From the NCBI GenBank assembly GCA_031316255.1, contig JALDQW010000001.1, positions 2,327,485-2,391,484 of the forward strand: a stretch of 64,000 bases of DNA, in the 5' to 3' direction. Below the pieces are notes generated by a model that was not told the origin of the DNA, did not search any database, and was given only the letters and a program-made list of their open reading frames with translations. Made by a program: the position numbers and the translations under genes. Of this stretch, positions 17,460-28,777 are shown in pieces; position 1 is the first letter of the stretch; every line of letters starts with the position of its first letter. This DNA is from Nitrosomonas sp. Its GTDB lineage: Bacteria; Pseudomonadota; Gammaproteobacteria; Burkholderiales; Nitrosomonadaceae.

Positions 17460-17717
17460 ATGGCACATAAAAAAGCGGGTGGTAGTTCCAGAAACGGACG
17501 CGACTCCCAATCGAAGCGTCTGGGCGTTAAGCGCTTTGGCGGTGAATCGATACCTGCCGGTTCGATTATTGTCCGGCAGCGCGGTACACAGTTTCATCCT
17601 GGCGTAAATGTGGGCATCGGTAAGGATCATACCTTATTTGCCAAAGTGGCTGGTAAAGTAAGCTTTGGAATCAGAGGCGCACTAAAACATAAGGTTGTTG
17701 ACGTTATTCCAGTTTGA
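17460..17717 (+). CDS. rpmA: 50S ribosomal protein L27
   Basis: L27 reaches into the peptidyl transferase centre with its N-terminus and helps place tRNA. The 85-residue protein starts [20 protein letters not shown], the mature Gram-negative form with no cleavable extension, and contains GNVGIG-like [15 protein letters not shown]. Downstream is a strong terminator, so rplU-rpmA forms a two-gene operon separate from obg. Confidence 0.98.
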   Translation: MAHKKAGGSSRNGRDSQSKRLGVKRFGGESIPAGSIIVRQRGTQFHPGVNVGIGKDHTLFAKVAGKVSFGIRGALKHKVVDVIPV

Positions 17718-17743
17718 TTTATTTAAAACAAAATTTCTTTGTT

Positions 17744-17775
17744 AAAGCCCTGTCCCTATGATAGGGCTTTTTTGT
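17744..17775 (+). terminator. Rho-independent terminator after rpmA
   Basis: An 8-bp perfect stem AAAGCCCT/AGGGCTTT (17744-17751/17763-17770) is followed by a T-rich tract, 27 bases after the rpmA stop. Confidence 0.9.
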
Positions 17776-17873
17776 TTGTTAATTCTGTTGCGGCAGTACT
17801 CAATCTATCTGATATTGTTTGAACCCGGCAATTTCGCATGGACAGCGTACTGGGAGCGTGTTTTATATTCTGA

Positions 17874-18911
<1,038 letters not shown>

Positions 18912-18929
18912 TTTAGGTGCCAGTATGTC

Positions 18930-20039
18930 ATGTTAAGAGAAGCGCGTCGTATAGTCGTCAAGGTGGGCAGCAGTCTGGTCACCAATCAGGGAAAAGGTCT
19001 GGATCACGCGGCACTGGCGGACTGGGCGGAACAAATTGCCAAACTCAAACGGATGGGCAAGGAAGTTGTTCTGGTTTCTTCGGGCGCCATAGCAGAAGGA
19101 ATGCAACGCCTGAACTGGAATACCCGGCCAACCGCATTATATGAACTGCAGGCCGCCGCTGCTGTCGGACAAATGGGCCTGGCACAGGCCTACGCGGCCA
19201 GCTTTGGTTTTCATGAGCTGAATACGGCGCAAATATTGCTCACACATGGCGATCTGTCGAATCGTGAGCGCTACCTGAATGCGCGTTCGACGCTCATGAC
19301 ATTGCTGAAACTGGAAATTATTCCAATTATCAATGAGAACGATACCGTGGTTACCGATGAAATCCGCTTTGGTGACAATGATACCCTGGCAGCGCTGGTG
19401 ACAAATTTGACGGAAGCGGATGCGTTGGTAATATTGACCGATCAGGCCGGATTATATACCTGCGATCCGCGCAAAAATCATGATGCAACTTTTCTGTCTG
19501 AAGTGAGTGCGGCCGATCCGGCATTGCTGGAAATGGCGGGTGGTGTTGGCAGCAGTATCGGCAGCGGAGGTATGCTGACAAAAGTGATTGCCGCCAAGCG
19601 CGCTGCGCGGAGTGGAGCGCATACAGTCATCGCCTCGGGTCATGAGTCAGATGTGCTGATACGCATGGCCAAAGGTGAATCCATAGGCACGCGTTTGTTG
19701 GCGACAATACCAGTATTGGCGGCACGGAAACAATGGCTTGCCGACTATCTTCAGGTGCGCGGCACGATTATGCTGGATCATGGAGCCGTCAATGCATTGG
19801 TGATAGACGGTAAAAGCCTGTTGCCTATCGGTGTAACCCAGGTTAATGGAGATTTTGAACGGGGCGAAGCCGTAGCGTGTCTTACTCCTGAAGGCCGGGA
19901 GATTGCGCGTGGTCTGATTAATTATAATGCGACAGAAACCCGGAAAATAATGGGCAAGGCCAGCACGCATATCGAAACCATTCTGGGATATGTCGATGAA
20001 GCGGAGCTGATACACCGCAATAATCTCGCATTGCTCTAA
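18930..20039 (+). CDS. proB: Glutamate 5-kinase
   Basis: It phosphorylates glutamate to gamma-glutamyl phosphate, the first and feedback-inhibited step of proline synthesis. The 369-residue protein has an amino-acid kinase domain ([31 protein letters not shown]) and a C-terminal PUA domain (about 280-360, [15 protein letters not shown]). Length matches E. coli ProB. proA is not adjacent. Its TAA stop coincides with the edge of MITE copy 2. Confidence 0.97.
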   Translation: MLREARRIVVKVGSSLVTNQGKGLDHAALADWAEQIAKLKRMGKEVVLVSSGAIAEGMQRLNWNTRPTALYELQAAAAVGQMGLAQAYAASFGFHELNTAQILLTHGDLSNRERYLNARSTLMTLLKLEIIPIINENDTVVTDEIRFGDNDTLAALVTNLTEADALVILTDQAGLYTCDPRKNHDATFLSEVSAADPALLEMAGGVGSSIGSGGMLTKVIAAKRAARSGAHTVIASGHESDVLIRMAKGESIGTRLLATIPVLAARKQWLADYLQVRGTIMLDHGAVNALVIDGKSLLPIGVTQVNGDFERGEAVACLTPEGREIARGLINYNATETRKIMGKASTHIETILGYVDEAELIHRNNLALL

Positions 20040-20179
20040 GGTTACCTTTAAAAATCCATATTTCGTTACAATACTTCGTTGCTCAAAAAAATGTTTCCTT
20101 ACATATCAATCATATGCTGCGTCAACATTTTTTGTTCCCGCCTTGTCTTGTTTAGAACTTTGGGTTTTTAAAGGCGACC
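20040..20179 (-). mobile_element. MITE-like inverted-repeat element, copy 2
   Basis: The reverse complement of this 140-bp segment aligns along its length with copy 1 at 7614-7754; the segment GTTGACGCAGCATATGATTG differs from copy 1 at one base. Terminal repeats are GGTTACCTTTAAAAATCC against GGTCGCCTTTAAAAACCC, more diverged than in copy 1. It starts directly after the proB stop codon. No ORF. Divergence suggests an older insertion. Confidence 0.82.
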
Positions 20180-20197
20180 TTAATTGTACCTGAATTT

Positions 20198-21334
20198 GTG
20201 TTGAACGCTTACAGACACGTGACTACCGGGGTTTTTGATAAAACGCTCAATCGAATTTCCGCCATTGACTGGATGCGCGGCATTGTCATGATATTGATGG
20301 CGCTGGACCATGCTTCCGGTTTTTTTAATTCGGGTCGGATTTTCGCGGATTCTGTTCTGCTCTATGAAAGCGGAAGTGTTTTTGCAAGCGATCAGTTTCT
20401 GACCCGTTGGGTTACGCATATTTGCGCGCCTACTTTTATTTTTCTGACGGGAGCATCAATCGCCATCAGCAATGCGCAACGTTTGCAGCAAGGTATGTCG
20501 CAACCAACCATTGACTGTGAACTATGGATACGCGGTGTTTTTATCGTTTTGCTGGATATCTGTGTATTTTCGCTGGTTCCCGGAAAGCCGGTGTTGCAGG
20601 TATTGTATGCTATCGGTGTCGGTATGATGCTGATGGTTTGGCTGCGCCGTCTCGGAATGTGGATTGTCCTGATTATGGCGATGGTTATATTGACTGGCAG
20701 CGAATTGCTGCTGACCGTGTTATGGCAGCCCGGTGGCGATGTTCCGGTCTGGCTTGCGCTGACATTTGCGCCCGTATTTACCGAAACCTATACGGTTTTG
20801 TATCCCGCAATACCCTGGCTGGCGATGATGATGCTGGGCTGGGTGTTTGGCGGGTGGCTCATATCAAAGCCGCTTAATACGTTGCCCGTTAAGCGTTTGC
20901 TCCTGATCAGCGGCCTGGTTGCATTGGTGGCGTTTGTTCTGATTCGCGGTTTGAATGGATATGGCAATATGTTTTTGTTGCTCGAAGGAAACTCGATCGT
21001 GCAATGGCTGCATGTCAGTAAATATCCACCAAGCCTGTCTTACACGCTTTTGGAACTGGGGTTGATGGCGATCATGCTGGCCGCTTTAATACAACTGGAA
21101 TCAGTTGCGGGTGTTCGCCGTAACGGGCCAGTACTGGTGTTTGGACAAACCGCACTGTTTTTTTATCTTGCCCATTTTGCTGTGCTGGCGTTGTTGAGCG
21201 CGGTTTTTGATCGTGGCGATTTGGAAATGGCTTATCTTATGGCGCTTTTGGCCCTGCTCATGCTTTATCCGGTCTGTCTGGTTTATCGTAGGATCAAATG
21301 GCAGAACCCACAAAGTGTGTTGCGTTTTGTATGA
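20198..21334 (+). CDS. DUF1624/heparan-alpha-glucosaminide N-acetyltransferase-like membrane protein
   Basis: This 378-residue protein has about ten hydrophobic helices. The N-terminal RISAIDWMRGIVMILMALDH matches the signature of the DUF1624/HGSNAT-catalytic-domain family, and an HICAPTFIFLTGASIAI segment follows. Family members are integral membrane acyltransferase-like proteins; the bacterial substrate is generally unknown. The start is uncertain: GTG at 20198 is used, but later GTG codons before RISAIDW are possible. It stands between a MITE copy and pilus signalling genes with no evident link to either. Confidence 0.75.
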   Translation: MLNAYRHVTTGVFDKTLNRISAIDWMRGIVMILMALDHASGFFNSGRIFADSVLLYESGSVFASDQFLTRWVTHICAPTFIFLTGASIAISNAQRLQQGMSQPTIDCELWIRGVFIVLLDICVFSLVPGKPVLQVLYAIGVGMMLMVWLRRLGMWIVLIMAMVILTGSELLLTVLWQPGGDVPVWLALTFAPVFTETYTVLYPAIPWLAMMMLGWVFGGWLISKPLNTLPVKRLLLISGLVALVAFVLIRGLNGYGNMFLLLEGNSIVQWLHVSKYPPSLSYTLLELGLMAIMLAALIQLESVAGVRRNGPVLVFGQTALFFYLAHFAVLALLSAVFDRGDLEMAYLMALLALLMLYPVCLVYRRIKWQNPQSVLRFV

Positions 21335-21379
21335 GTCTGGGTTTAGACTGCAACAGATTGATATCGTGATAAGCAAGAA

Positions 21380-21745
21380 ATGGCAATTAAAAAAATTTTA
21401 ATCGTGGATGACTCTCCAACGGAGCGTCATTTACTGTCTTCCATTTTAACCAGGAATGGTTATGAAGTGATTATGGCAGAAAATGGTGAACGGGCGATTG
21501 CCCAGGCGAAAGAGAACAAACCGGATCTTGTTTTGATGGATGTCGTCATGCCGGGTGTCAATGGTTTTCAGGCAACGCGGGCATTTGCCAAAGATCAGTC
21601 GCTAGAGAACATTCCGATTATCATTTGCAGTACCAAAGGACATGAGATCGATAAGATCTGGGGTTTGCGCCAGGGCGCCAGAGATTATCTTGCCAAACCG
21701 ATTGTGGCGGAAGAGCTGTTGCAAAAAATTTCCCGGTTAATCTAG
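21380..21745 (+). CDS. pilH: Single-domain response regulator (PilG/PilH type)
   Basis: A 121-residue stand-alone receiver: acidic pocket LIVDDSPTE, phospho-acceptor D in VLMDVVMPGVNGFQATR, switch Thr/Ser in IICSTKG, and Lys in YLAKPI. This form, with a CheW-like gene right after it, matches the PilG/PilH-PilI part of the pilus chemotaxis-like (Pil-Chp) pathway that controls twitching motility. PilG and PilH cannot be told apart with confidence here; the symbol is tentative. ATG at 21380 lies 45 bp after the previous stop. Confidence 0.8.
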   Translation: MAIKKILIVDDSPTERHLLSSILTRNGYEVIMAENGERAIAQAKENKPDLVLMDVVMPGVNGFQATRAFAKDQSLENIPIIICSTKGHEIDKIWGLRQGARDYLAKPIVAEELLQKISRLI

Positions 21746-21755
21746 TCGAGATAAC

Positions 21756-22253
21756 ATGATGGATAGCAGCGAACACTCCTTAAAAGACTCCGATTCGGCA
21801 GTTATGACCGCCATGTCTGACACCGTGTTGGGTTTGTTGATTGGCGATGATCGTTATCTGGTGCATATGAAAGAAATCAATGAGGTCATACAAGTGCCGG
21901 AAATCGTACCCGTGCCGTTAACACACCCCTGGTTTCTGGGTATTATCAATGTGCATGGCAGTCTTTATGGCATCACAGACCTGGGTGTGTACCTGAGCGG
22001 TAAACCGGAGTCGTTCGGCTTGAAATCCCGTATTCTGCTGGTTTCATCGAGCTACAAAATTAACAGTGGATTTATCGTGCCTAATTTGCTGGGTATCAGG
22101 AATCTGTCCGAATTCGAACTGGATCAGACGCCTGATGTCGAGTTACGCAACGGAGTCACCCATGTTTACCGGGATAAGGAAGACAGGCCATGGTACGCAC
22201 TTGACCTTAGAACACTCACCCGGGAAAAGAATTTTCTACAGATCGCACGCTGA
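21756..22253 (+). CDS. pilI: CheW-domain protein (PilI type)
   Basis: A 165-residue CheW-like adaptor, with the core pattern VLGLLIGDDRYLVHMKEINEV, then VPLTHPWFLGIINVHGS and ITDLG, which is the CheW signature. It would couple the pilus chemoreceptor PilJ to the ChpA kinase. It is 10 bp after the receiver gene. pilJ and chpA are absent here, with argB next instead, so the cluster is split in this genome. Confidence 0.82.
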   Translation: MMDSSEHSLKDSDSAVMTAMSDTVLGLLIGDDRYLVHMKEINEVIQVPEIVPVPLTHPWFLGIINVHGSLYGITDLGVYLSGKPESFGLKSRILLVSSSYKINSGFIVPNLLGIRNLSEFELDQTPDVELRNGVTHVYRDKEDRPWYALDLRTLTREKNFLQIAR

Positions 22254-22290
22254 TTCACGAATACCAATTACCGCATTGCTCAATATTTGA

Positions 22291-23202
<912 letters not shown>

Positions 23203-23360
23203 CGGCAGTCAATATCAGCAGTATTTGACACCCCTTTTGCATTCCTGTAATTTTCTTTTCAACAAGAATATTCATTTTTCCTAAAATCGTTCAACATTGA
23301 TGATGTATGCTGCAAATCCTGCTTTAAAGTAGCCGGATTGATTAAAACAGAAGAAATCAC

Positions 23361-24464
23361 GTGAAAAGACGTACTTTTTTACAGACTGCGCTAGCGGCCC
23401 CACTCATTGCTGGGCTGTCCGCAAGCCGCATTGCAGAAGCCACAGTCCAGGGTGAGAACTGGCGTAAGTATGAGGTCATAACGACGCTCGAAATTGCCAA
23501 TCCTTCCGGAATTACACGCGCCTGGGTTCCACTGCCGTACACAGAAAAAACTGATTGGCACGCGCCTATTAACACTGCCTGGAATGGCAATGGGCAGGCG
23601 AAAGTCGTAACCGAACCGAAATACGGCGCCAAAATGCTCTACGTAAAATGGCAGGAGAACGAAAAAGCTCCGCAACTGGAGGTTATTTGCCATTTTGAGA
23701 CACGCAATCGTGCCGTGGATTTCTCCGAGCCCATGCCAAACGCCCCCGCCCTGTCACGGGCCGAAATGAGGCTTTATACCGAGCCTACGGAGCTTATTCC
23801 GACCGATGGAATTGTGCGCGAAACGGCACGAGACATTACCCGTCAGTCCAGGACGGATATTGAAAAGGCATATGCGATTTACGAGTGGGTCGTGGATAAC
23901 GCATTTCGCGATCCCAAGGTCAGAGGGTGCGGCTGGGGTGACATCAAAACGATGCTTGAAACGCGCTATTTCGGAGGCAAGTGCGGTGACCTCAATGCAT
24001 TATTCGTAGGACTGGCGCGGTCGGTTGGCGTAGCGGCGCGTGATATTTACGGGGTGCGGGTCGCGCCATCGCAGTGGGGCTACAAGAGTCTCGGACTCAG
24101 TAGCGCGGATGCGAGCAAGGGGCAGCACTGCCGGGCGGAATTTTTTGCTCAGGGAATAGGGTGGGTGCCGGTTGATCCCGCAGACGTGCTCAAAGTCGTG
24201 CTGGAGGAACCGCCGGGTAACCTGCACAGGAACGATCCAAAAGTCGTGGCGATGCGCAGGAGGCTGTTTGGTGCCTGGGAAATGAATTGGCTTGCTTATA
24301 ATACTGCCCATGATGTTGTTTTGCCGGAGTCCCGGGCCAAGATTGCGTACTTCATGTACCCAAACGGGGAAACCGGTGGAAATGCACTGGATCAACTGGA
24401 TCCCGATCACTTCAGGTACACGATCTCAGCCAGGCAGATCAAGACCCCTGCGCAGGAGGCATAG
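23361..24464 (+). CDS. Tat-exported transglutaminase-like protein
   Basis: This 367-residue protein starts (GTG) with a twin-arginine signal, MKRRTFLQTALAAPLIAG, implying folded export. The C-terminal half is a transglutaminase-like domain with a complete Cys-His-Asp triad: C208 in YFGGKCGDLN, H256 in GQHCRAEF, D272 in WVPVDPAD. Bacterial members are often periplasmic peptidases or amide-bond enzymes. The tail about residues 310-345 (MNWLAYNTAHDVVLP) is not recognised. It lies alone, ahead of selD. Confidence 0.82.
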   Translation: MKRRTFLQTALAAPLIAGLSASRIAEATVQGENWRKYEVITTLEIANPSGITRAWVPLPYTEKTDWHAPINTAWNGNGQAKVVTEPKYGAKMLYVKWQENEKAPQLEVICHFETRNRAVDFSEPMPNAPALSRAEMRLYTEPTELIPTDGIVRETARDITRQSRTDIEKAYAIYEWVVDNAFRDPKVRGCGWGDIKTMLETRYFGGKCGDLNALFVGLARSVGVAARDIYGVRVAPSQWGYKSLGLSSADASKGQHCRAEFFAQGIGWVPVDPADVLKVVLEEPPGNLHRNDPKVVAMRRRLFGAWEMNWLAYNTAHDVVLPESRAKIAYFMYPNGETGGNALDQLDPDHFRYTISARQIKTPAQEA

Positions 24465-24526
24465 AAGGCTTTCTGACATGTGTCTGGATAAGGTTCCTAA
24501 CATGCCCGTGACCTGAATCAACAATC

Positions 24527-25576
24527 ATGAATGCTGAGAAAATTGCGCTGACGCAAACCGTACAGAAAGGAGGCTGCGCTGCCAAAGTTGCCGCCTCGGA
24601 ATTGAGTCGAATGTTGCAGCAAGTAAAATTCCCGGCCGCTCATCGTGAGCTGCTTGTTGACGGTGGTTTGCTGGACGATGCAGCGATATACAAGGTGAAT
24701 GAAGAAATTGCTTTGGTGCAAACCCTTGATTTTTTCACACCGATAGTCAATACGCCGCTTCTTTTCGGAGAGATTGCCGCGGCGAATGCCTTGAGCGATG
24801 TCTACGCCATGGGCGGTAAACCGAAGACCGCCATGGGTATTCTGGCTTTTCCTTTAGCGACGTTGCCCGAGCATGTAATTGTCGATGTTATGCAAGGAGC
24901 AAGTAATAAAATCGCAGAAGCGGGTGCAAACTTTGTTGGCGGACATTCCATAGACGATGATACATTGAAATTCGGACTTTCCGTAACCGGATTTGTCAAT
25001 CCAAATCGAGTGTGGACCAATGCCAGGGCGACAAAAAATGACCATTTGATACTTACCAAAGCTTTAGGCACGGGTACGATGACCGCCGCTTTAAAAAGAA
25101 ATGCGGTGCAGGAAGAAGGCATCATGGAAGCCTTGTTGAGTATGGCGACTATAAACAATATCGTTGATTTTATCGATCCCGGATTGCAGTGCGAGATTCA
25201 TGCCGCAACAGATATTACAGGTTTTGGCTTCTCGGGGCATTCCATGCAAATGGCCAACGCGAGTCAGGTAACGTTGGCAGTGGATTCAATAAAACTGCCT
25301 CGATTTGGTGATGCATTGTATTATCTGGAGAATGGCTTTTTGACAAAAGCTCACCGGACAAATATGGAATACACTGCGCCTAACATCGATGTGTCAAATC
25401 TGGATGAGCTTTACAGGCTTTTAATTCATGATCCACAAACCAGTGGTGGTTTGTTATTGAGTGTTTCCGCAGAAGCAAGCCATGCCATTGTTCAGGCATT
25501 GCAAACACAGTTTGGTTATGCAGGAATTGTTGGGCGGGTTTTGCCACGCCAAGATAAAGCGGTGATCTTTGAGTAG
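24527..25576 (+). CDS. selD: Selenide, water dikinase (selenophosphate synthetase)
   Basis: SelD makes selenophosphate from selenide and ATP. The 349-residue protein has the active-site loop KGGCAAK (C17, K20; the cysteine form, not selenocysteine), VQTLDFFTPIVN (metal-binding Asp), and GGHSIDDDTLKFGLSV. It overlaps the next gene, mnmH, by 8 bases, so its product is evidently used for tRNA 2-selenouridine. No selA, selB or selC is visible here, although they could lie elsewhere. Confidence 0.96.
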   Translation: MNAEKIALTQTVQKGGCAAKVAASELSRMLQQVKFPAAHRELLVDGGLLDDAAIYKVNEEIALVQTLDFFTPIVNTPLLFGEIAAANALSDVYAMGGKPKTAMGILAFPLATLPEHVIVDVMQGASNKIAEAGANFVGGHSIDDDTLKFGLSVTGFVNPNRVWTNARATKNDHLILTKALGTGTMTAALKRNAVQEEGIMEALLSMATINNIVDFIDPGLQCEIHAATDITGFGFSGHSMQMANASQVTLAVDSIKLPRFGDALYYLENGFLTKAHRTNMEYTAPNIDVSNLDELYRLLIHDPQTSGGLLLSVSAEASHAIVQALQTQFGYAGIVGRVLPRQDKAVIFE

Positions 25577-26720
25577 TCAAAATATCGGGGTTGATGCATT
25601 CAAACAGTTGTTCGTAACGGGGACGCCGTTGATTGATGTGCGTGCACCCATAGAATTTGCTCAGGGTGCGCTTCCTGAATCAGTCAACATGCCCATATTG
25701 AATAATGAAGAACGCGCGCTTGTTGGGACGACATACAAGAATCAAGGTCAGGAAGCCGCAGTCCGCCTGGGCCATCAGATGATATCGGGAACGGTAAAAG
25801 AGGAACGCGTTGCCCGCTGGTCCCGTTTTATTGCCGAGAATCCGGATACTGTTCTTTATTGTTTTCGTGGTGGAAAGCGATCTCAGATCACCCAACAGTG
25901 GCTGAAAGATGCGGGTATGGAAAGACCTTTGCTCGTAGGCGGTTACAAGGCCGCGCGCCGGTTTTTAATCAATGCAGTTCAGGCGTTTAGTGCGAAGCAT
26001 CATTTTGTATTGGTATCAGGCCCCACCGGGAGTGGCAAGACAACGCTTATAAATGAAGTCACTGATTTTTATCCTGCTGTGGACCTGGAGTTTCTCGCGC
26101 AGCATCGTGGTTCAGCGTTTGGTGCCCGGACTATTCCTCAACCGACACAAGTGGACTTTGAAAATCGCCTGGCTGTCACTGTCATGAAACTTGAAAACAG
26201 ATTACAGCCGCAAACAAGTCTTCTTGTTGAAGATGAGTGTCGCCATATTGGAAAAAATTGTTTGCCGGAAAGTTTTTTTGCCCGTTTAAGATGTTCAGAT
26301 GTAATTTGGCTCGATGAACCGCTTTCTGTCAGGGTCGAGAATATTTTTAAGGATTATATTCTTGATACCGCGATAGGCCGCGTTTGCCTGCAAGTTGCGT
26401 TGGATGAAGAAACGCAAAAAAATCATGCGCTGATTATTTATGAAAATTACAAAAAGGCTTTAACGGCGATTAGCAAGAAGCTGGGAGGGGTGCGAACCCA
26501 GGAAATCATGATTGATCTGGAAGCGGCGCGCTTGGATTTTTTAAACAGAAACGAAATTCAATCCAACAAACTCTGGATAGAAAAACTTTTAAAGTATTAT
26601 TACGATCCGTTGTATCTAAAATCATTGGATCGGCGGCGGCCGACGGTTCTTTTTAAAGGTTCAAAAAACGCAGTCATTGAATATTTTAAAAAAACTGCTG
26701 CAGCGTCAGATTTGAATTGA
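25569..26720 (+). CDS. mnmH: tRNA 2-selenouridine synthase (MnmH/SelU)
   Basis: MnmH replaces sulfur by selenium at the wobble 2-thiouridine of tRNA Lys/Glu/Gln, via a geranylated intermediate. The 383-residue protein has an N-terminal rhodanese domain with catalytic Cys98 in LYCFRGGKRS and a C-terminal P-loop domain (SGPTGSGKTTL, about 150-160). The start is TTG at 25569 inside the 3' end of selD, typical translational coupling. Length is near the family norm (about 360-380). Confidence 0.95.
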   Translation: MSSQNIGVDAFKQLFVTGTPLIDVRAPIEFAQGALPESVNMPILNNEERALVGTTYKNQGQEAAVRLGHQMISGTVKEERVARWSRFIAENPDTVLYCFRGGKRSQITQQWLKDAGMERPLLVGGYKAARRFLINAVQAFSAKHHFVLVSGPTGSGKTTLINEVTDFYPAVDLEFLAQHRGSAFGARTIPQPTQVDFENRLAVTVMKLENRLQPQTSLLVEDECRHIGKNCLPESFFARLRCSDVIWLDEPLSVRVENIFKDYILDTAIGRVCLQVALDEETQKNHALIIYENYKKALTAISKKLGGVRTQEIMIDLEAARLDFLNRNEIQSNKLWIEKLLKYYYDPLYLKSLDRRRPTVLFKGSKNAVIEYFKKTAAASDLN

Positions 26721-26957
26721 TGATGAGCTTGTATATTTAAACACATTTTTTTGATGCAGCTACAACATGCTCAAACGCCAAAATAACTGTGGGTGAATTT
26801 GCCAGATGATGGTGATGGGGAAGTTTTAGACCTTGAGAAGAACAATGAATGTTGTTTTGTACAACCTGGACATCCGGACTGGCACCTCTGGGTAATTTCT
26901 CAATGATTAAGCCGGAGTAACTACTTATAGACAAGTTCCATTTTTCAGAAATAACAA

Positions 26958-27641
26958 TCAACTTTCAAACGTCAATGTTTCTCCGAAAACCGCCCGCCAG
27001 TCCTGGTTGAAACGATCTACTGCAGGCTTTACGGCTGGCTGGGTAAGCATTGCATCAGCGATGTCAACCGGAACAGTCATTGCGGATACGCCGGCGTTGA
27101 GTACGCCCACTACCTGCTGCATGTTTCTGAAGCTGGCTGGCAGTAGCTTGCCGGGTAGCTGATGTCGATCAATCAGTGCCTGCAGATCGGCGACAACGCC
27201 AATACCGTCAAGCCCTTTTTCTTTGGTGGCATCAATGCGGTTTACATATGGGGCCAGATAATCAGCGCCGCACAGTGCGGCCAGAAATCCTTGCTGCACG
27301 CTGTAAATAGCTGTCGCCAATACCGGGATATGTTGCGCTTTCATCATTTTAATGGCCGTCAGGCCTGTTTCGGTCGCAGGTACTTTGACGATGATATCAA
27401 AGGGCAGTTTACGAAGATTCAGCGCTTCGTTGAGCATGGCGTCTGCGGTTTCGCTGACGACCTGCACATGAATCCGCGCTTTTTGGCCTAATGCATTGGT
27501 AACTTTCGGCAGCAGTTCATTCAATCCTGTTTTTGCTCTGGCCAGAATCGACGGATTGGTTGTTATGCCGCGTATAGGCAGGCACGCGCCTAAACGGGCA
27601 ATCTGGTTGGTGTCGGCGGTATCGAGGTATAACTCAAACAT
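26958..27641 (-). CDS. fsa: Fructose-6-phosphate aldolase / transaldolase-like protein
   Basis: This 227-residue TIM-barrel enzyme belongs to the short transaldolase/FSA family. Visible motifs: YLDTADTNQI, TTNPSILARAKTG, the Schiff-base lysine in DIIVKVPATETG, and APYVNRIDATKEKG. Gln in the HVQVVSE position and Tyr in APYVNRID favour fructose-6-phosphate aldolase over transaldolase, in which Glu and Phe stand at these places. It would cleave fructose 6-phosphate to dihydroxyacetone and glyceraldehyde 3-phosphate, or act as transaldolase. No pentose-phosphate genes are near. Confidence 0.88.
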   Translation of the reverse strand: MFELYLDTADTNQIARLGACLPIRGITTNPSILARAKTGLNELLPKVTNALGQKARIHVQVVSETADAMLNEALNLRKLPFDIIVKVPATETGLTAIKMMKAQHIPVLATAIYSVQQGFLAALCGADYLAPYVNRIDATKEKGLDGIGVVADLQALIDRHQLPGKLLPASFRNMQQVVGVLNAGVSAMTVPVDIADAMLTQPAVKPAVDRFNQDWRAVFGETLTFES

Positions 27642-27678
27642 AATGTATTATTGAATAATTGTGCGCTAAAGTGTGCTG

Positions 27679-27855
27679 TTATTCTCCATAAATCTGCACG
27701 CTGACTTTGCGTGTGTGCGGTCCGTCCAGTTCGTACAACATCACCGCTTGCGAGGTGACCCACCTATTGGTCGCTTCAAACAGGACAATCTGCACACCTT
27801 GTTTTGAAGGGAAAGTTAAAGGGTCAGCAGTGATTCCTTTTAGGTAGTCTGACAT
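27679..27855 (-). CDS. Hypothetical 58-residue protein or gene remnant
   Basis: An ATG at 27855, inside the 3' end of the histidine kinase gene, opens a 58-codon frame ending 37 bp before the aldolase start. The sequence (for example GVQIVLFEATNRW and VMLYELDGPHTRKVS) looks protein-like, with strand-forming alternation and a charged end, but I do not recognise it. It could be a real small gene, translationally coupled to the kinase, or the C-terminal remnant of a larger gene. Confidence 0.35.
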   Translation of the reverse strand: MSDYLKGITADPLTFPSKQGVQIVLFEATNRWVTSQAVMLYELDGPHTRKVSVQIYGE

Positions 27856-28774
27856 GGAATGTTGTTCCTTTACCTAAAATTGAATTGACCTGCAAAGTGC
27901 CTTTGTGCGCCTGAATAATTTCATGCGCTAATGGAAGACCAAAACCAGTTCCACTCTCTCCTGCAGTTCCTGTTGTAGATGTTTTTATATCGTAGGAAAA
28001 AAGATTATCGATAGCTTCGGGATGTATGCCGATACCCGTATCAGTTACAGCAATGATGGAGTCGTCTCCTTCGGGCATATGAATTGTTATAGAATCGCCT
28101 TGATTGCAGAATTTTATGGCATTTGATATCAGATTATTAAAGACTTCAGTCAGTAACTTTTTATCCGCATAGATTTGAGTTGGTTCGTTTATTTCATTGG
28201 TCAGCACAATACCCTTATTGTTTGCCATCGGGGCATACTGTTCAACAATCGAATTGATCATTTCATGTACGTTTATAAACTCTAATCCAAGATTGATCTT
28301 CCCGCTTTTGATTCTACTCAGATTTAGCATTTCATTGATTAAAGCATTCATGTCATGACATGCGGATAGGGCTGCATCAAGCATTCTATTGGCATTATCG
28401 GGAAGCTGGGTGTTTAATTTCACTAATTCGATGTATCCCATTATTCCATTAAGCGGGGTTTTAAGATCGTGGGAAACAAGTGTAACGAATTTGTCCTTCA
28501 GTTTAGTGGCATCTTCGGCTTCGTCTTTAGCCTTTTGTAATTTCTTTTCGGTTTGCTTTCGTATTTTAATTTCTTGTTCTAACTTTGAATTGATATTAAA
28601 AAGGTTTTTTTTACTGTGGTCGATTTCAAAAATAGTATTTGTAAGCAGTTGCGCTTTTACATGAGACAAATAACTAATGCAACGCATTGCCAGAGATTTC
28701 TCAATCAGTTTGTTGTTTATTGCGTTAGCATTAGAGATGGTTTCGTTAGAGATTTGACGGTAATCGGTTCCCAT
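27824..28774 (-). CDS. Cytoplasmic sensor histidine kinase
   Basis: This 316-residue kinase has no transmembrane segment. A helical N-terminal part (about 1-90, ending in a coiled coil KQTEKKLQKAKDEAEDATK) leads to a HisKA domain with phospho-acceptor H102 in VSHDLKTPLNG and a HATPase domain with N box (FNNLISNAIKFCN), G1 (VTDTGIGI) and G2 (GTGFGLPLAHEI). No receiver is encoded nearby. It starts 3 bases after the stop of the di-iron MBL-fold gene, so the two are co-expressed and likely act together. Confidence 0.92.
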   Translation of the reverse strand: MGTDYRQISNETISNANAINNKLIEKSLAMRCISYLSHVKAQLLTNTIFEIDHSKKNLFNINSKLEQEIKIRKQTEKKLQKAKDEAEDATKLKDKFVTLVSHDLKTPLNGIMGYIELVKLNTQLPDNANRMLDAALSACHDMNALINEMLNLSRIKSGKINLGLEFINVHEMINSIVEQYAPMANNKGIVLTNEINEPTQIYADKKLLTEVFNNLISNAIKFCNQGDSITIHMPEGDDSIIAVTDTGIGIHPEAIDNLFSYDIKTSTTGTAGESGTGFGLPLAHEIIQAHKGTLQVNSILGKGTTFHVRLPKRNHC

Positions 28775-28777
28775 ATT

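Noticed and set aside
26737-26961. 74-codon minus-strand frame overlapping the fsa stop (TTG start)
   Set aside because: Overlap with fsa suggested a coupled gene, but the sequence, including a His cluster, matches nothing known and has no Shine-Dalgarno.
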